From an uncultured Paracoccaceae bacterium (GTDB lineage: Bacteria > Pseudomonadota > Alphaproteobacteria > Rhodobacterales > Rhodobacteraceae), in the NCBI GenBank assembly GCA_947489705.1, contig CANLEQ010000001.1, positions 186,001 to 250,000 of the forward strand: 64,000 nt of DNA, written 5' to 3'. The notes beneath the pieces are model-generated. The model was not told where the DNA came from and searched no databases. It was given only the letters and a program-made list of their open reading frames with translations. A program made the translations under genes and the position numbers. Positions 52,401 to 60,786 of this stretch are shown piece after piece. Each line of letters starts with the position of its first letter. Positions within the stretch are counted from its first letter, which is position 1.

Positions 52401-54231
52401 TGGCGGGCCCGTCGAGCGTGGGGTCGATGCGGCCCAGATCGTCGATCCGCGCCTCGAGCGACACCTCGCCGTCGTCGGAGGAAAGGGCGGCCGAACCGGT
52501 CAGGTCGATTGCCGCGTTGTCGAGCGTGAGCGTCCGAACCGTCAGGCCGGTCTCGTCGCGCTGTGCTTCAAGTTGCAGAACCGTCTCGCCGGTCAGGAGC
52601 GGATCGAGCTGCGGCACGTTCAGCGAAAGCTCCCGCGCGGTGCCGTCGAGCGCGAGGTCGAAGCCCTGGTCCTGCAACGTCGCGGCAAGATCCATCCGCG
52701 CCGAGATCCCGCCCCCGAGGTTGCGGCCCGCCAGCGCCGAGAACACCGCGAGATCGTCGGCGTCGAGCTGCGCCTCGAGGGTGAGGGGGAGGTTCTCGCC
52801 GTCGGGATCGAGGCTGCCCTCGCCCTCGAGCGCGAATCCCGCCCCGGAAAGGCGCAGGACGTCCATCATGATGTCTTCTCCGGCGGCGTAATCTACCTCG
52901 ATCCGGCCCTCGAGCGCCTCGCCCACAGCGTCCCCGAGGCCGGGATCGTCGAAGTCGAGACCGCTGGCCGCGAAGTCGAAATCGGTCGCGACCTCGAGCG
53001 TCTCGCCGGCCCCCGAAATGATGCCGCTCCCGTCGAGGGCGATGCGCGCGATGCGCAGATCGGTGCGTTGCAGATCCTCGACCACCACCTGGCCGGTCCA
53101 GTCGTCGCCCTGGCTCTCGTCGAACTGCACGTCGAGCCCGACGCGGCCGACGCGAAGATCCTGGCCGACCGGCAGGACGACACCGTCCTCGTCGCCCGCG
53201 ATCTCGCCGGTGACGTCGATGAGGTCCGGAACGCCGTCGGCCCCGATCAGGATCTGCCCTTGCAGGTCGAGCGACTGGGCCGACAGCGCGAAGGCGTCGA
53301 GCCGTATCGCGCCGTCCCCGGCAACCGCGCCGTCGGCGGTGAGCTGGATGTCGGGCCCGAAGAACGGGCGGTATTGCGGGGTGAAGACCGGCGCGATGTC
53401 GCCGCCGATATCCACGGAGAAGCCCTGGCCGCCATCGGCCTCGGTCAGCGACACGGTGCCCGCGAGCCGCGGCTCACCGGCGGTGGCCAGCGCGATCTCG
53501 GCGGTGAAGTCGGAAAGCGGTCCCGACCCCTCGACGCCGAGCTGCAGCGACGGCGCACCGGGAAGGTCGATCAACGAGCCGACGATGCCGCCCTCGCCCT
53601 CGTCGATGCCGAGATCGACGGTCAATTCGCGCGAGTCGTTGTCGAAGCTGCCGGCGATGTTATAGACGCCGGTTTCCGTATCGAGGCGGTTGGCCTCGAT
53701 ATCGACGCTTCCCTCGCCATCGGCGAGCGAGGCGGATCCCTCGACGCTCAGCACGGCCGCCTCGCCGATGACGGGCTGACCCAGCTCGACGCGATTCGCG
53801 GCGATGCGGCCGATCTGGATCGAGACGGGCAGATCGGGAAGCGAGAACGGCGTCGCCTCGGGCTCGGGCACGTCGATGCTGTCGTCGCCCTGCGGCAGGC
53901 GGGGCAGCAGGATTTCCTCGGCCGTCAGCTCTTCGACCGAAAGCCGCCCGCGCAGCAGCGCCGAGCGATTCCAGTCGAGCACGGCGTTGTTGATGGTAAG
54001 CCACGGACCTTCATCGTCGGAGATGATCAGCGCCTCGATCGTCGCCCGCGACGACAGCGCGCCTTCGAAGCCGCGGACATCGACCTCGAATCCCGGCCCG
54101 GAGAGCCGATCCTCGATCAGGTTCTCGAGGAAGCCGCCGCCATCCTCCTCCTGCGCCGCGACGGGCCAGGCGACCAGGCCGAGGATCAGGGCGCCGCGCG
54201 CCGTCCAGCGATGAGGGAGCAACCGTACCAT
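49459..54231 (-). CDS. tamB: Translocation and assembly module subunit TamB
   Basis: A 1590-residue protein with an N-terminal signal/anchor (to about 26) and a long run of repeated beta-rich AsmA/TamB-like segments, e.g. repeated LDLDGTxRDLALGQPELDRL and GxWxIDLDGSGAGAE patterns, forming a hydrophobic groove across the periplasm. The C-terminal ~320 residues are the TamB (DUF490) domain, with GQFELIRGRLDLLGQRI and LSRLLFGRSIDDISPLQAAQ. It works with TamA in outer-membrane protein insertion and/or lipid transport. Four bases after tamA, same direction. Confidence 0.93.
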   Translation of the reverse strand: MVRLLPHRWTARGALILGLVAWPVAAQEEDGGGFLENLIEDRLSGPGFEVDVRGFEGALSSRATIEALIISDDEGPWLTINNAVLDWNRSALLRGRLSVEELTAEEILLPRLPQGDDSIDVPEPEATPFSLPDLPVSIQIGRIAANRVELGQPVIGEAAVLSVEGSASLADGEGSVDIEANRLDTETGVYNIAGSFDNDSRELTVDLGIDEGEGGIVGSLIDLPGAPSLQLGVEGSGPLSDFTAEIALATAGEPRLAGTVSLTEADGGQGFSVDIGGDIAPVFTPQYRPFFGPDIQLTADGAVAGDGAIRLDAFALSAQSLDLQGQILIGADGVPDLIDVTGEIAGDEDGVVLPVGQDLRVGRVGLDVQFDESQGDDWTGQVVVEDLQRTDLRIARIALDGSGIISGAGETLEVATDFDFAASGLDFDDPGLGDAVGEALEGRIEVDYAAGEDIMMDVLRLSGAGFALEGEGSLDPDGENLPLTLEAQLDADDLAVFSALAGRNLGGGISARMDLAATLQDQGFDLALDGTARELSLNVPQLDPLLTGETVLQLEAQRDETGLTVRTLTLDNAAIDLTGSAALSSDDGEVSLEARIDDLGRIDPTLDGPATLSLDAVNPGSAWDIDLTAAGAQADIDADVTVSDLEADAPLAEGSAQVSAADLSLFSPIVGRELGGSLDISASGQGRLDASTLAAEIDGQMRDIAIGQAEIDRLLRGTTELAARIDKDGDRIDVPELDIRNPQITVTGTADIAPEDSDVDLAVRLPDLSEIVPSMEGPAALTLVASEDGEGWVIDLDGSGAGAEVTADGRVSDLDAEAPLGAGTVSIRVEDLGNFSELAGRDLGGSIDLDAEGQARFDLSTAALDLDGTTRDLALGQPELDRLFSGVTELAADVEKDGETIAVDTLRLENPQVTVAANGRYGPGENAIQADIRFPDLAEIVPEMSGPGNITLFAEETGEAWQVTLDGSGAGVALDAAAEISDIEATPLVDGRITLTASGLSRFRTLVDRPIAGSIDLEARGSARIDGSVFDVTGSAAAQSLATGIAEVDQLLTGTTQLDLAASREGADAPIRVETFELDATGLDASAQGSILGGESDLTFDARLADLGAFVDGIDGPVTLSGEAGQAGSAFTLDVDLAGPQGMQADISGQIADSFATADLDIDGSAPLRLANPFLEPRSIEGLANFDLSLNGPLALASLSGQVTVSEGRFVEPSLPLVLENVNATANLSGETVRLSLTARNQEGGRISVEGPIALTVGLDAGLQIELDDLVVADPRLYRTEVDGEISVDGPLAGGATIGGLLTLDATEIRIPSTGLGATGPIPDGLEHVGEPGDVRATRRRAGLIEEDTSTDSGGGGGTAYPLDLTIRAPNQIFIRGRGLDAEFGGALTLRGTTANIVPAGQFELIRGRLDLLGQRIVLTEGLVTLQGDFTPFIRLVAETDAGEVTVRIVVEGPAVSPEIRFESSPELPEDEVLSRLLFGRSIDDISPLQAAQLASAVATLAGRGGDGIIANLRARTGLDDLDVTTDEEGNVGLRAGKYLSENLYSDVTVEAGGEAEINLNLDLSDSVTVRGGASSSGDTSLGIFYERDY

Positions 54232-54234
54232 GAT

Positions 54235-56028
54235 CTAGAATGCCTGTCCGATGCCGACATAGACTTCGAAGCCCGAAGGATCGTCGGGCCCGTCGACGGG
54301 GGCCGCGACATCGAGCCGGATCGGCCCGATGGGCGTGAGATAGCGGACGCCGAGGCCTGCGCCGGAATGGCTGTCGGCATCGCTGCCGGGGGTCGAATCC
54401 TCGCCCACCAGGCCGTAATCGGCGAAGGCAACGAGCCCGATGCTCTCGGTGATCTCGGCGCGGAACTCGGCCTGAAGGCCGATATAGGACGCGCCGCCCG
54501 AATCGATCCCGTCGATCGTGACGCCGAGGGACTGGTAATCCTGGCCGCGCACGGTGCCGCCGCCGCCGGAATAGAAGCGGTATTCGTTGGGAACCTCGAG
54601 CAGGTCGGCGCCCAGGATGCTGCCGCCTTGGAGCCTGCCGGCAAGGGTGAATCGATCCTCCGTGCCGAAGCTGAGATAGCTGCGGGCGTCGAAGGTCAGT
54701 CGCGCGCCGTCGCCCGTCTGGTCGTTCAGACCCAGGAAGGGGGTCGCCGTGAGATTGGCATAGACCCCCTCCTTGGCGTTGAGGGGCATCTCTCGATTGT
54801 CGAAGATCGCGGCGAGCGGCACGGTCAGCATGGAATAGTCGGTCGTTCCGCTGTCATCGTCGACCCGGCTGAAGCGATAGGCGAGCCCGTAGGAGATCGA
54901 GACCGATTCGTTGACCAGCCGCTCGATCCCGAAGCCCAGCGTGCCGACATCCGAGGTGTAGTCGGGCTCGTTCAGGCGGGCGATCTCGGCATCGATGAAG
55001 AAGGTGTTGCGCGGCGAGAAGGTCGCCGGCCGCTGGAACCGCGCGTCGATGCCGTAATCGGTGCCGCCGGTATTGCCGCCGATGCCCGACACCGACCCGT
55101 CGATGCGGAACCGCTCCGCCCCGCCGAGCAGGTTGCGATGCAGCCAGAAGGCCGTCAGCCCGACGCCCTCGACGGTGGAAACCTCCGCGCCGAAGCCGAT
55201 GCGCCGCGGCTCCTGCGCGGCGAGCTGGGCGACGATGTCCATGCTGTTGTCCGGTCCGAGCGAGTCGGCCTCGCTCAGGGCCACGCTGGAAAAGACCTGG
55301 GTGCGGCGCAGGCGATCGGCCGATTGCTGGAGCTCGTCGGGATCGAACACGTCGCCCGTGGGCAGGCCCGCGATGGCGCGGAGCCGCTCGGGGCGGACGG
55401 CCTCGCTGCCGCGCAGGATCAGATCCCCGAACGTGACGCGCGGCCCCGGGGCCACGTCGATCCCGACGGCCAGCGTATCGGCCTCGTGCTGGGCGAGGAC
55501 GCGCTGATCGGAAATGCCCGCCTTGGCATGGCCCACCTCGCGCCAGCCTGCGATCGCGGCATTGGCCGCATCCTCGACATAGGTCGACCGTGCGGTCTCG
55601 CCCACGGCGAATTCCTCAGGCAGCTCGGTGCCGGCGGCCAGCGGGCCGATCTCGGCGCGCGAGAATGTGTAGGAGGGGCCGGGCGCCACGTTCACCGTGA
55701 TCTGGTCGATCCGCCCCAGCCGGGCGAGGGGCGAGATCCCGGCGGCCTCGGTACCGTTGACGAGGATGTTGATGACGCCGCCGTAATAGCCCTGATTGTA
55801 GAGCGACCCGATCAGGCGGCCGTAATCGGCGCGCGCCGCGGCCAGCAATTCCTGCGGATCCTCGACATCCTCGTTCTCGGCCGCGACCAGGAGCGACGAG
55901 TTGCGAAGCTGCTCCCGGAGATCCTCATCCCCCTGGACGGAGAAGCGCAGATCATCAAGCGCCGCAGCCGGACCCGCGGCAAGCCAGATCGTGCATCCCA
56001 GGGATGCTCCCACACAAAATCGTAACAC
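54235..56028 (-). CDS. tamA: Autotransporter/outer-membrane assembly protein TamA (Omp85 family)
   Basis: A 597-residue outer-membrane protein with a signal peptide (VLRFCVGASLGCTIWLAAG then PAAALDD), POTRA-like domains to about 240, and a C-terminal beta-barrel ending in VYVGIGQAF with terminal Phe, the usual outer-membrane protein signature. GSVLGADLLEVPNEYRFYSGGGGTVRG-type residues (GGGGTVRGQ) match the Omp85 VRGF loop. I chose GTG 56028, after a G-rich ribosome-binding site, because it gives a signal peptide; an ATG at 56094 would extend it by 22 residues. Confidence 0.92.
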   Translation of the reverse strand: MLRFCVGASLGCTIWLAAGPAAALDDLRFSVQGDEDLREQLRNSSLLVAAENEDVEDPQELLAAARADYGRLIGSLYNQGYYGGVINILVNGTEAAGISPLARLGRIDQITVNVAPGPSYTFSRAEIGPLAAGTELPEEFAVGETARSTYVEDAANAAIAGWREVGHAKAGISDQRVLAQHEADTLAVGIDVAPGPRVTFGDLILRGSEAVRPERLRAIAGLPTGDVFDPDELQQSADRLRRTQVFSSVALSEADSLGPDNSMDIVAQLAAQEPRRIGFGAEVSTVEGVGLTAFWLHRNLLGGAERFRIDGSVSGIGGNTGGTDYGIDARFQRPATFSPRNTFFIDAEIARLNEPDYTSDVGTLGFGIERLVNESVSISYGLAYRFSRVDDDSGTTDYSMLTVPLAAIFDNREMPLNAKEGVYANLTATPFLGLNDQTGDGARLTFDARSYLSFGTEDRFTLAGRLQGGSILGADLLEVPNEYRFYSGGGGTVRGQDYQSLGVTIDGIDSGGASYIGLQAEFRAEITESIGLVAFADYGLVGEDSTPGSDADSHSGAGLGVRYLTPIGPIRLDVAAPVDGPDDPSGFEVYVGIGQAF

Positions 56029-56118
56029 GGGCACCCCCCACCGAATGCTTCGATTCGAGGTTAGGACGTCGCGCGCGGATACGCCAGAAGGCACGTGGTC
56101 ACTTTTCGCAAGAGCCGC

Positions 56119-56985
56119 TTATTCCTCGACTTCTTCCTTGACCTGGCCCCAGGTGATGAGGGTGAAGACCACCGTTCCGCCCACGACGTTGCCGAGGAAG
56201 ACCGGGATGAAGAACCCGAAGATCGCCTGCCGGAACCCCATCTCATGATAGAGAATCATGTAGGCCATCTCGACCGATCCCGCGATGATGTGCGTGAAGC
56301 CGCCCGCCGAGATGAGCCAGGTGAAGAACAGGATGATGAAGAACGGGTTCTGCGGCTGGGTCGGGATCATCCACACGATGGCGGCGATCAGCACGCCCGC
56401 CGGGACCGCCTTCACGAACCCTTCGAGCGGCGGCATCGTGGTGGCGTGTTCGCTGATCTGATGCACCGCGGAGAGGACTTCGGGGCTGAAGGCACCCGTG
56501 GAGCCGATGAAGGCCGCCGCGATGAACGCGCCCACGACGTTGGCCGCGAGGACCATCAGCCACAGCCGGGCCGTGAGCCACAGATATTCCCAGCACGGCT
56601 TGGCCATCAGCGGCAGCACCGTGGTAATCGTGTTCTCGGTGAAAAGCTGCATCCGCCCGAGGATGACGAGGATGAATCCGGTCGTGTATCCAAGCGCCTC
56701 GACCATCGGCACCCATTCGGCCCCAATCGGCAGGTGCGCCCTGAGAAGCGCCACCGTCACCACGGAGAACGAGATCAGGATGCCCGCCGCGAGGCCCGAA
56801 TAGACCAGCGAGGATTTGGGCCGCGACATCTCCTCGGCGCCGTCGCGGCGGACAACCTCGTAGATCAGGGGTGCGGTCAGGCGGGTCGCCCGGCTGACCG
56901 ATTTCTCCTCGGTCGTCCCGGTCTTGCCCTTCGCCGCCGCGTTGTCGCGCTTGAGATTGTTTTCAGCTTCACCCATGGCAGTCAT
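56119..56985 (-). CDS. Formate/nitrite transporter family protein (YfdC-like)
   Basis: A 288-residue channel with six helices after a ~65-residue charged, Lys/Glu-rich N-terminus. LGRMQLFTENTITTVLPLM and AGGFTHIIAGSVEMAYMILYHEMG are FNT-family motifs, the latter with the pore His; the family forms pentamers permeable to formate, nitrite or hydrosulfide. The long N-terminal extension is like the YfdC subgroup, whose substrate is unknown. ATG 56985 follows GGAGG by seven bases. Divergent from the Rho-N-like gene. Confidence 0.9.
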   Translation of the reverse strand: MTAMGEAENNLKRDNAAAKGKTGTTEEKSVSRATRLTAPLIYEVVRRDGAEEMSRPKSSLVYSGLAAGILISFSVVTVALLRAHLPIGAEWVPMVEALGYTTGFILVILGRMQLFTENTITTVLPLMAKPCWEYLWLTARLWLMVLAANVVGAFIAAAFIGSTGAFSPEVLSAVHQISEHATTMPPLEGFVKAVPAGVLIAAIVWMIPTQPQNPFFIILFFTWLISAGGFTHIIAGSVEMAYMILYHEMGFRQAIFGFFIPVFLGNVVGGTVVFTLITWGQVKEEVEE

Positions 56986-57002
56986 CCTCGATCCTCCGGC
57001 GG

Positions 57003-57028
57003 GGAACCCCGCACGAACCCGTGCCGTT
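57003..57028 (+). promoter_or_regulatory. EcfG-like promoter for the Rho-N-like gene
   Basis: GGAAC (57003-57007), 17 bases, CGTT (57025-57028) match the general-stress sigma consensus fully, 29 bases before the start codon of the small gene at 57057. Confidence 0.65.
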
Positions 57029-57056
57029 CGAGTGATACCTAGAGCCGGAGGATGAG

Positions 57057-57320
57057 ATGACCAAGGATCACGGATCGTCGGTGAAGAGCGACGAGACCTA
57101 CGAGGCCCTGCGCGAAGACGGCGCGTCCAAGGAGAAGGCCGCGCGCATCGCCAATGCGCAGGCCAGCGACGACATGGCGCCCGGCAAGACGGGCGGAAAG
57201 CATCCGCCCTACGAGGAATGGACCAGGGACGAGCTTTACGACCAGGCGCGCAGCATCGGGATCGAGGGGCGTTCCGACATGACGAAGGACGAACTGATCG
57301 AGGCGCTCCGCGCGCATTGA
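57057..57320 (+). CDS. Small stress-type protein with Rho-N-like C-terminal domain
   Basis: An 87-residue hydrophilic protein. The N-terminal half is a charged, low-complexity KGG-like region (SSVKSDETYEALREDGASKEKAARIANAQA); the C-terminal half (WTRDELYDQARSIGIEGRSD then MTKDELIEALRAH) has the helix-extended-loop-helix pattern of Rho termination factor N-terminal/SAP-like domains, suggesting nucleic-acid binding. GGAGG lies seven bases before the ATG and an EcfG-like promoter precedes it. Likely a general stress protein. Confidence 0.8.
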   Translation: MTKDHGSSVKSDETYEALREDGASKEKAARIANAQASDDMAPGKTGGKHPPYEEWTRDELYDQARSIGIEGRSDMTKDELIEALRAH

Positions 57321-57399
57321 TTGCCCCCGTCGATTGCCCCTGACGTCCCCGCCCGGTAACAGGGCCCGGAACCTTCCTACGCCTCGACGGGGACGCTCC

Positions 57400-58011
57400 A
57401 TGGCCAACAATCTCCACCAGAACGACCTGCCCGCCGATCTCGACCTGGGGGACGTCGTCGCCATCGACTGCGAGACGATGGGTCTCAACCCGCATCGCGA
57501 CCGGCTTTGCGTCGTGCAATTGTCGGCGGGCGACGGTAACGCGCATCTGGTCCAGATCGCCCCCGGCCAGACCAGCGCCCCGAACCTCTCGCGCCTTCTG
57601 GAAAACCCCGCGGTGCTGAAGCTCTTCCATTTCGGCCGCTTCGACATCGCGGCGATGTACCACGCCTTCGGCGCGCTCGCCGCACCGGTCTATTGCACCA
57701 AGATCGCCAGCAAGCTGACGCGGACCTATACCGACCGGCACGGGCTCAAGCAGCTTCTGCAGGAGCTGACCGATGTCGACATCTCCAAGTTCCAGCAGCA
57801 AAGCGATTGGGGTGCGCCGGTTCTGAGCGACGCCCAGATCGCCTATGCCGCGTCCGACGTGCTCCATCTTCACAAGCTGCGCGAGGTACTCGACGCCCGG
57901 CTCGCGCGGGAGGGACGGACGGACCTCGCGCAGGCCTGCTTCGATTTCCTGCCGACGCGCGCCCGGCTCGACCTCGGGGGATGGCCGGAGATCGACATCT
58001 TCGCCCATTGA
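57400..58011 (+). CDS. Ribonuclease D-like 3'-5' exonuclease
   Basis: A 203-residue DEDDy exonuclease domain. VAIDCETMGL gives the first Asp and Glu, LFHFGRFDIAAM the third acid, and SDAQIAYAASDVLHLHKLREVL the Tyr and last Asp. It lacks the HRDC domains of full RNase D (about 375 residues), so it is the short alphaproteobacterial type. It lies 72 bases before lptC, same direction. The ATG at 57400 was selected because the fold begins right after it. Confidence 0.88.
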   Translation: MANNLHQNDLPADLDLGDVVAIDCETMGLNPHRDRLCVVQLSAGDGNAHLVQIAPGQTSAPNLSRLLENPAVLKLFHFGRFDIAAMYHAFGALAAPVYCTKIASKLTRTYTDRHGLKQLLQELTDVDISKFQQQSDWGAPVLSDAQIAYAASDVLHLHKLREVLDARLAREGRTDLAQACFDFLPTRARLDLGGWPEIDIFAH

Positions 58012-58083
58012 CGCCGGCCTTATCATCGGCGGTCCGAGACGCTATGTCGTGTCGGATGGCGCATTCGATCGAACCGGGCCGCG

Positions 58084-58695
58084 ATGGCCGTCTATGACAA
58101 CCGGCACAGCCGGCGTGTCGCCCTCCTCAAGGTGGTGCTGCCGCTCGTCGCGCTCGCGATCCTGTCGACGCTGTTCCTCGTGGCCGACCGGCGGGGCAGC
58201 GGTCAGGCCGTTCCCTTCTCGTCCGTCGAGCTCGACCAACTGGCCGCGGGACAGCAGATCGCCGGACCCAACTACACGACCGTGACCGAGGACGGCACCG
58301 CCGTGACGCTGGCGGCCCGCAACGTCGCCCCCGACGGCGAAACCCCCGACGGCATGGCGGCACGCAATCTGATCGCCGTGGTGGAATCCCCCGAAGGCGC
58401 GCGGCTCGACCTGACCGCGCAGGACGGAACGCTCGCCACCGGCGCGGATGTGGCGCGTCTCGTGGGCGAGGTCGCCCTGCGCAGCTCGACCGGCTACCGC
58501 CTGCGGGGTGACGCCTTCGACATCTCCCGCCGGACCGGCGAAGTGACCTCCGGCGGGGCAGTGACCGGCACCGGCCCGCCCGGCCGGCTCGAGGCGGGGC
58601 GCCTCAGCGCGGTGCGGCGGAATGGCGATTACGTTCTGAACTTCACCGGCGGCGTGAAGCTGATATACCAACCCCCGGACGGCAACGGAGAATGA
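58084..58695 (+). CDS. lptC: LPS export protein LptC
   Basis: A 203-residue bitopic protein with one N-terminal membrane helix (about 14-35, VVLPLVALAILSTLFLVADR) and a periplasmic beta-jellyroll of the LptC/YrbK type (YTTVTEDGTAVTLAARNV, GDAFDISRRTGEVTSGG). It passes LPS from the inner-membrane LptB2FG complex to LptA. First of lptC-lptA-lptB, separated from lptA by four bases. Confidence 0.88.
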   Translation: MAVYDNRHSRRVALLKVVLPLVALAILSTLFLVADRRGSGQAVPFSSVELDQLAAGQQIAGPNYTTVTEDGTAVTLAARNVAPDGETPDGMAARNLIAVVESPEGARLDLTAQDGTLATGADVARLVGEVALRSSTGYRLRGDAFDISRRTGEVTSGGAVTGTGPPGRLEAGRLSAVRRNGDYVLNFTGGVKLIYQPPDGNGE

Positions 58696-58699
58696 CGCG

Positions 58700-59197
58700 G
58701 TGAAACTGGTATTTCGGACGGTCGCGTTGATTCTGGTCCTCGGATCCTCGCTTGCCATGGCGCAGGGAACGTCGATCGAATTCGGCGGGCTGCGCCAGGA
58801 CACGTCCCTGCCGGTCGAGGTGGCGTCCGACGAGCTGCAGGTCAGCCAGACCGACGGAACCGCGATCTTCTCGGGCAACGTGCTGGTGACGCAGGGCGAG
58901 ATGCGCCTCTCGGCCGCGCGCCTGCACGTCGTCTACGGCGACGGCACGGGATCGTCCGGCACCATCGAGGAGCTTCGGGCCTCCGGCGGCGTCACGCTCG
59001 TCAGCGGAACCGAAGCGGCCGAGGCCGAGGAGGCCGTCTACGACATCGGCGCAGGCCGCGTGGTGATGACCGGCGACGTCATCCTCACCCAGGGGCCGAA
59101 CGCCCTGTCGTCGAACGCCCTGACCATCGATCTCACCACCGGCACCGGCACGATGCAGGGCCGGGTCCAGACGATCTTCCAGACCGGCGAGCCGTAA
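58700..59197 (+). CDS. lptA: LPS transport periplasmic protein LptA
   Basis: A 165-residue periplasmic protein with signal peptide (cleavage near LAMAQG) and the OstA/LptA jellyroll: PVEVASDELQVSQTDGTAIFSGNV and ARLHVVYGD. It bridges the inner and outer membrane for LPS. GTG start at 58700. Very short gaps to lptC and lptB. Confidence 0.9.
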   Translation: MKLVFRTVALILVLGSSLAMAQGTSIEFGGLRQDTSLPVEVASDELQVSQTDGTAIFSGNVLVTQGEMRLSAARLHVVYGDGTGSSGTIEELRASGGVTLVSGTEAAEAEEAVYDIGAGRVVMTGDVILTQGPNALSSNALTIDLTTGTGTMQGRVQTIFQTGEP

Positions 59198-59200
59198 GGC

Positions 59201-59956
59201 GTGGCATCCGACGCAACACCGGCCGACGGGGCGCGCGGGCTGGTCGTGCGCAACCTGCGCAAGAGCTATCGCAAGCGGATCGTCATCCGCGACGTGAGCC
59301 TGACGCTCGGCCGGGGCGAGGTCGCGGCCCTGCTCGGGCCCAACGGATCGGGCAAGACCACGTGCTTTTACGCGATTGCGGGCCTGCTCGTGCCCGAAGG
59401 CGGTCACGTGGTCATCGACGGGCGAGAGATCACGCAATTGCCGATGTATCGCCGGGCCCGGATGGGAATCGGCTACCTGCCGCAGGAGAACTCAATATTC
59501 CGCGGTCTTTCGGTCGAGGACAACATCCTCGCAATCCTCGAGCTGTCCGAGCCCGACCGCCGCAAGCGCGCGAAGCGCCTTGAGACGCTTCTGTCGGAAT
59601 TCTCGATCGAGCATCTGCGCAAGACCCCCGCCCCGGCGCTTTCGGGCGGCGAGCGGCGGCGCGCCGAGATCGCGAGATGCCTCGCCGCCGATCCGAAATA
59701 CCTGCTTCTGGACGAGCCCTTCGCGGGCGTCGATCCGATCGCGGTGGGCGACATCCGGGCTCTGGTCGCGAACCTTACGCATCGCGGCATCGGTGTCCTC
59801 ATCACCGATCACAACGTGCGCGAGACCCTGTCGATCGTGGACCGCGCCTATATCCTGCACGACGGGACCGTGCTCAAGAGCGGCACCCCCGCCGAGGTCG
59901 TGGCCGACGCGCATGTGCAGCGGGTCTATCTCGGCGAGGGGTTCCAGCTCGGCTGA
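59201..59956 (+). CDS. lptB: LPS export ABC transporter ATPase LptB
   Basis: A 251-residue ATPase: Walker A GPNGSGKTT (about 47-55), Q-loop YLPQENSIFRGLSVEDN (LptB-type PQE), signature LSGGERRRAEIARCL and Walker B YLLLDEPFAGVDP, then the His switch in LITDHNVRETL. It powers LPS extraction with LptFG, encoded elsewhere. GTG start. The gene that normally follows in many proteobacteria, rpoN, is missing. Confidence 0.94.
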   Translation: MASDATPADGARGLVVRNLRKSYRKRIVIRDVSLTLGRGEVAALLGPNGSGKTTCFYAIAGLLVPEGGHVVIDGREITQLPMYRRARMGIGYLPQENSIFRGLSVEDNILAILELSEPDRRKRAKRLETLLSEFSIEHLRKTPAPALSGGERRRAEIARCLAADPKYLLLDEPFAGVDPIAVGDIRALVANLTHRGIGVLITDHNVRETLSIVDRAYILHDGTVLKSGTPAEVVADAHVQRVYLGEGFQLG

Positions 59957-60041
59957 GGCGTGCGGGGGATGGGATCTATTGACAGATGGACCCAAACAAG
60001 GCCCAAATAGTTGGATCGGGACCGTGGTGGGATACTGAAGG

Positions 60042-60061
60042 ATCGCGATTAGCCTCGCGAT
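60042..60061 (+). promoter_or_regulatory. Hairpin in the lptB-hpf spacer
   Basis: ATCGCGA and TCGCGAT arms, 7 bases each, with a 6-base loop, in the 214-base spacer before hpf. A TTGACA at 59979-59984 could be the -35 of an hpf promoter, though no convincing -10 follows at 17 bases. Confidence 0.4.
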
Positions 60062-60121
60062 ACCAATGCCTTGGCTTGAAGAACGGGCGGTCGAGCCGGT
60101 TCGTCAGGTTCTTTTCTCTCT

Positions 60122-60137
60122 GGCCGGATATCCGGCC
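60122..60137. promoter_or_regulatory. Perfect 16-bp palindrome upstream of hpf
   Basis: GGCCGGATATCCGGCC is fully self-complementary and ends 33 bases before the hpf ATG. It could be an operator or a leader hairpin controlling synthesis of the hibernation factor. Confidence 0.5.
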
Positions 60138-60170
60138 TCATCGTGTCGACAAACTCCGAAAGGATCGATC

Positions 60171-60755
60171 ATGCGTTACCAGATCAGCGGCAAGCAAATT
60201 GACATAGGCGACGCCCTCCAGTCCCATTGCAGGTCCGAGATCGAAGAGGTCATCTCGAAATATCCGGGGCGGCCCACCGACGCGCTGATCGTGTTCTCCA
60301 GGGACGCGCACGAATATGCCTGCGAGACGGTCGTTCACCTCTCGACCGGCATGACCGTCCAGGCGAAGGCGAAGACCACCGAGATCTATGCCGCCTTCGA
60401 CGCGGCGAATGCCAAGATGGAAAAGCAATTGCGCCGCTACAAGCGCCGGTTGAAGAACCATCATCAGGAGCGTACGCACCCCGTTGAACTTTCCAACGCT
60501 TCATCCTATATCCTCGCCGCCAACGCAGACGGCGCGGACGAGGCGGATGAACCCGAAACGTTGACGCCCATCATCGTGGCCGAGATGGAGACGCATATTC
60601 CGTCGCTGTCGGTCGGCGAGGCGGTGATGCAGATGGAACTGGCGGGGGCACCGGTACTGGTCTTTCGCAACGACAAACAGGCGAACGGCGTGAACGTCGT
60701 CTATCGCAGGGACGACGGAAATATCGGGTGGATCGACCCCAACGCAGCGACCTGA
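60171..60755 (+). CDS. hpf: Ribosome hibernation promoting factor, long form
   Basis: A 194-residue protein with an N-terminal ribosome-binding domain (residues 1-105, ending KQLRRYKRRLKNHHQE) and a C-terminal dimerisation domain (about 135-190, MQMELAGAPVLVFRNDKQAN then VVYRRDDGNIGWIDP). The long form drives 100S ribosome dimer formation in starvation. The ATG follows AAAGGATC. PtsN follows after 31 bases. Confidence 0.93.
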   Translation: MRYQISGKQIDIGDALQSHCRSEIEEVISKYPGRPTDALIVFSRDAHEYACETVVHLSTGMTVQAKAKTTEIYAAFDAANAKMEKQLRRYKRRLKNHHQERTHPVELSNASSYILAANADGADEADEPETLTPIIVAEMETHIPSLSVGEAVMQMELAGAPVLVFRNDKQANGVNVVYRRDDGNIGWIDPNAAT

Positions 60756-60786
60756 CACCTTGTCGGGCACAGTCGGACAGGCATTC

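Noticed and set aside
52573-56025. Plus-strand frame of about 1,150 codons across tamB and tamA
   Set aside because: Antisense shadow; tamA and tamB have clear signal peptides, domain ends and a coupled arrangement.
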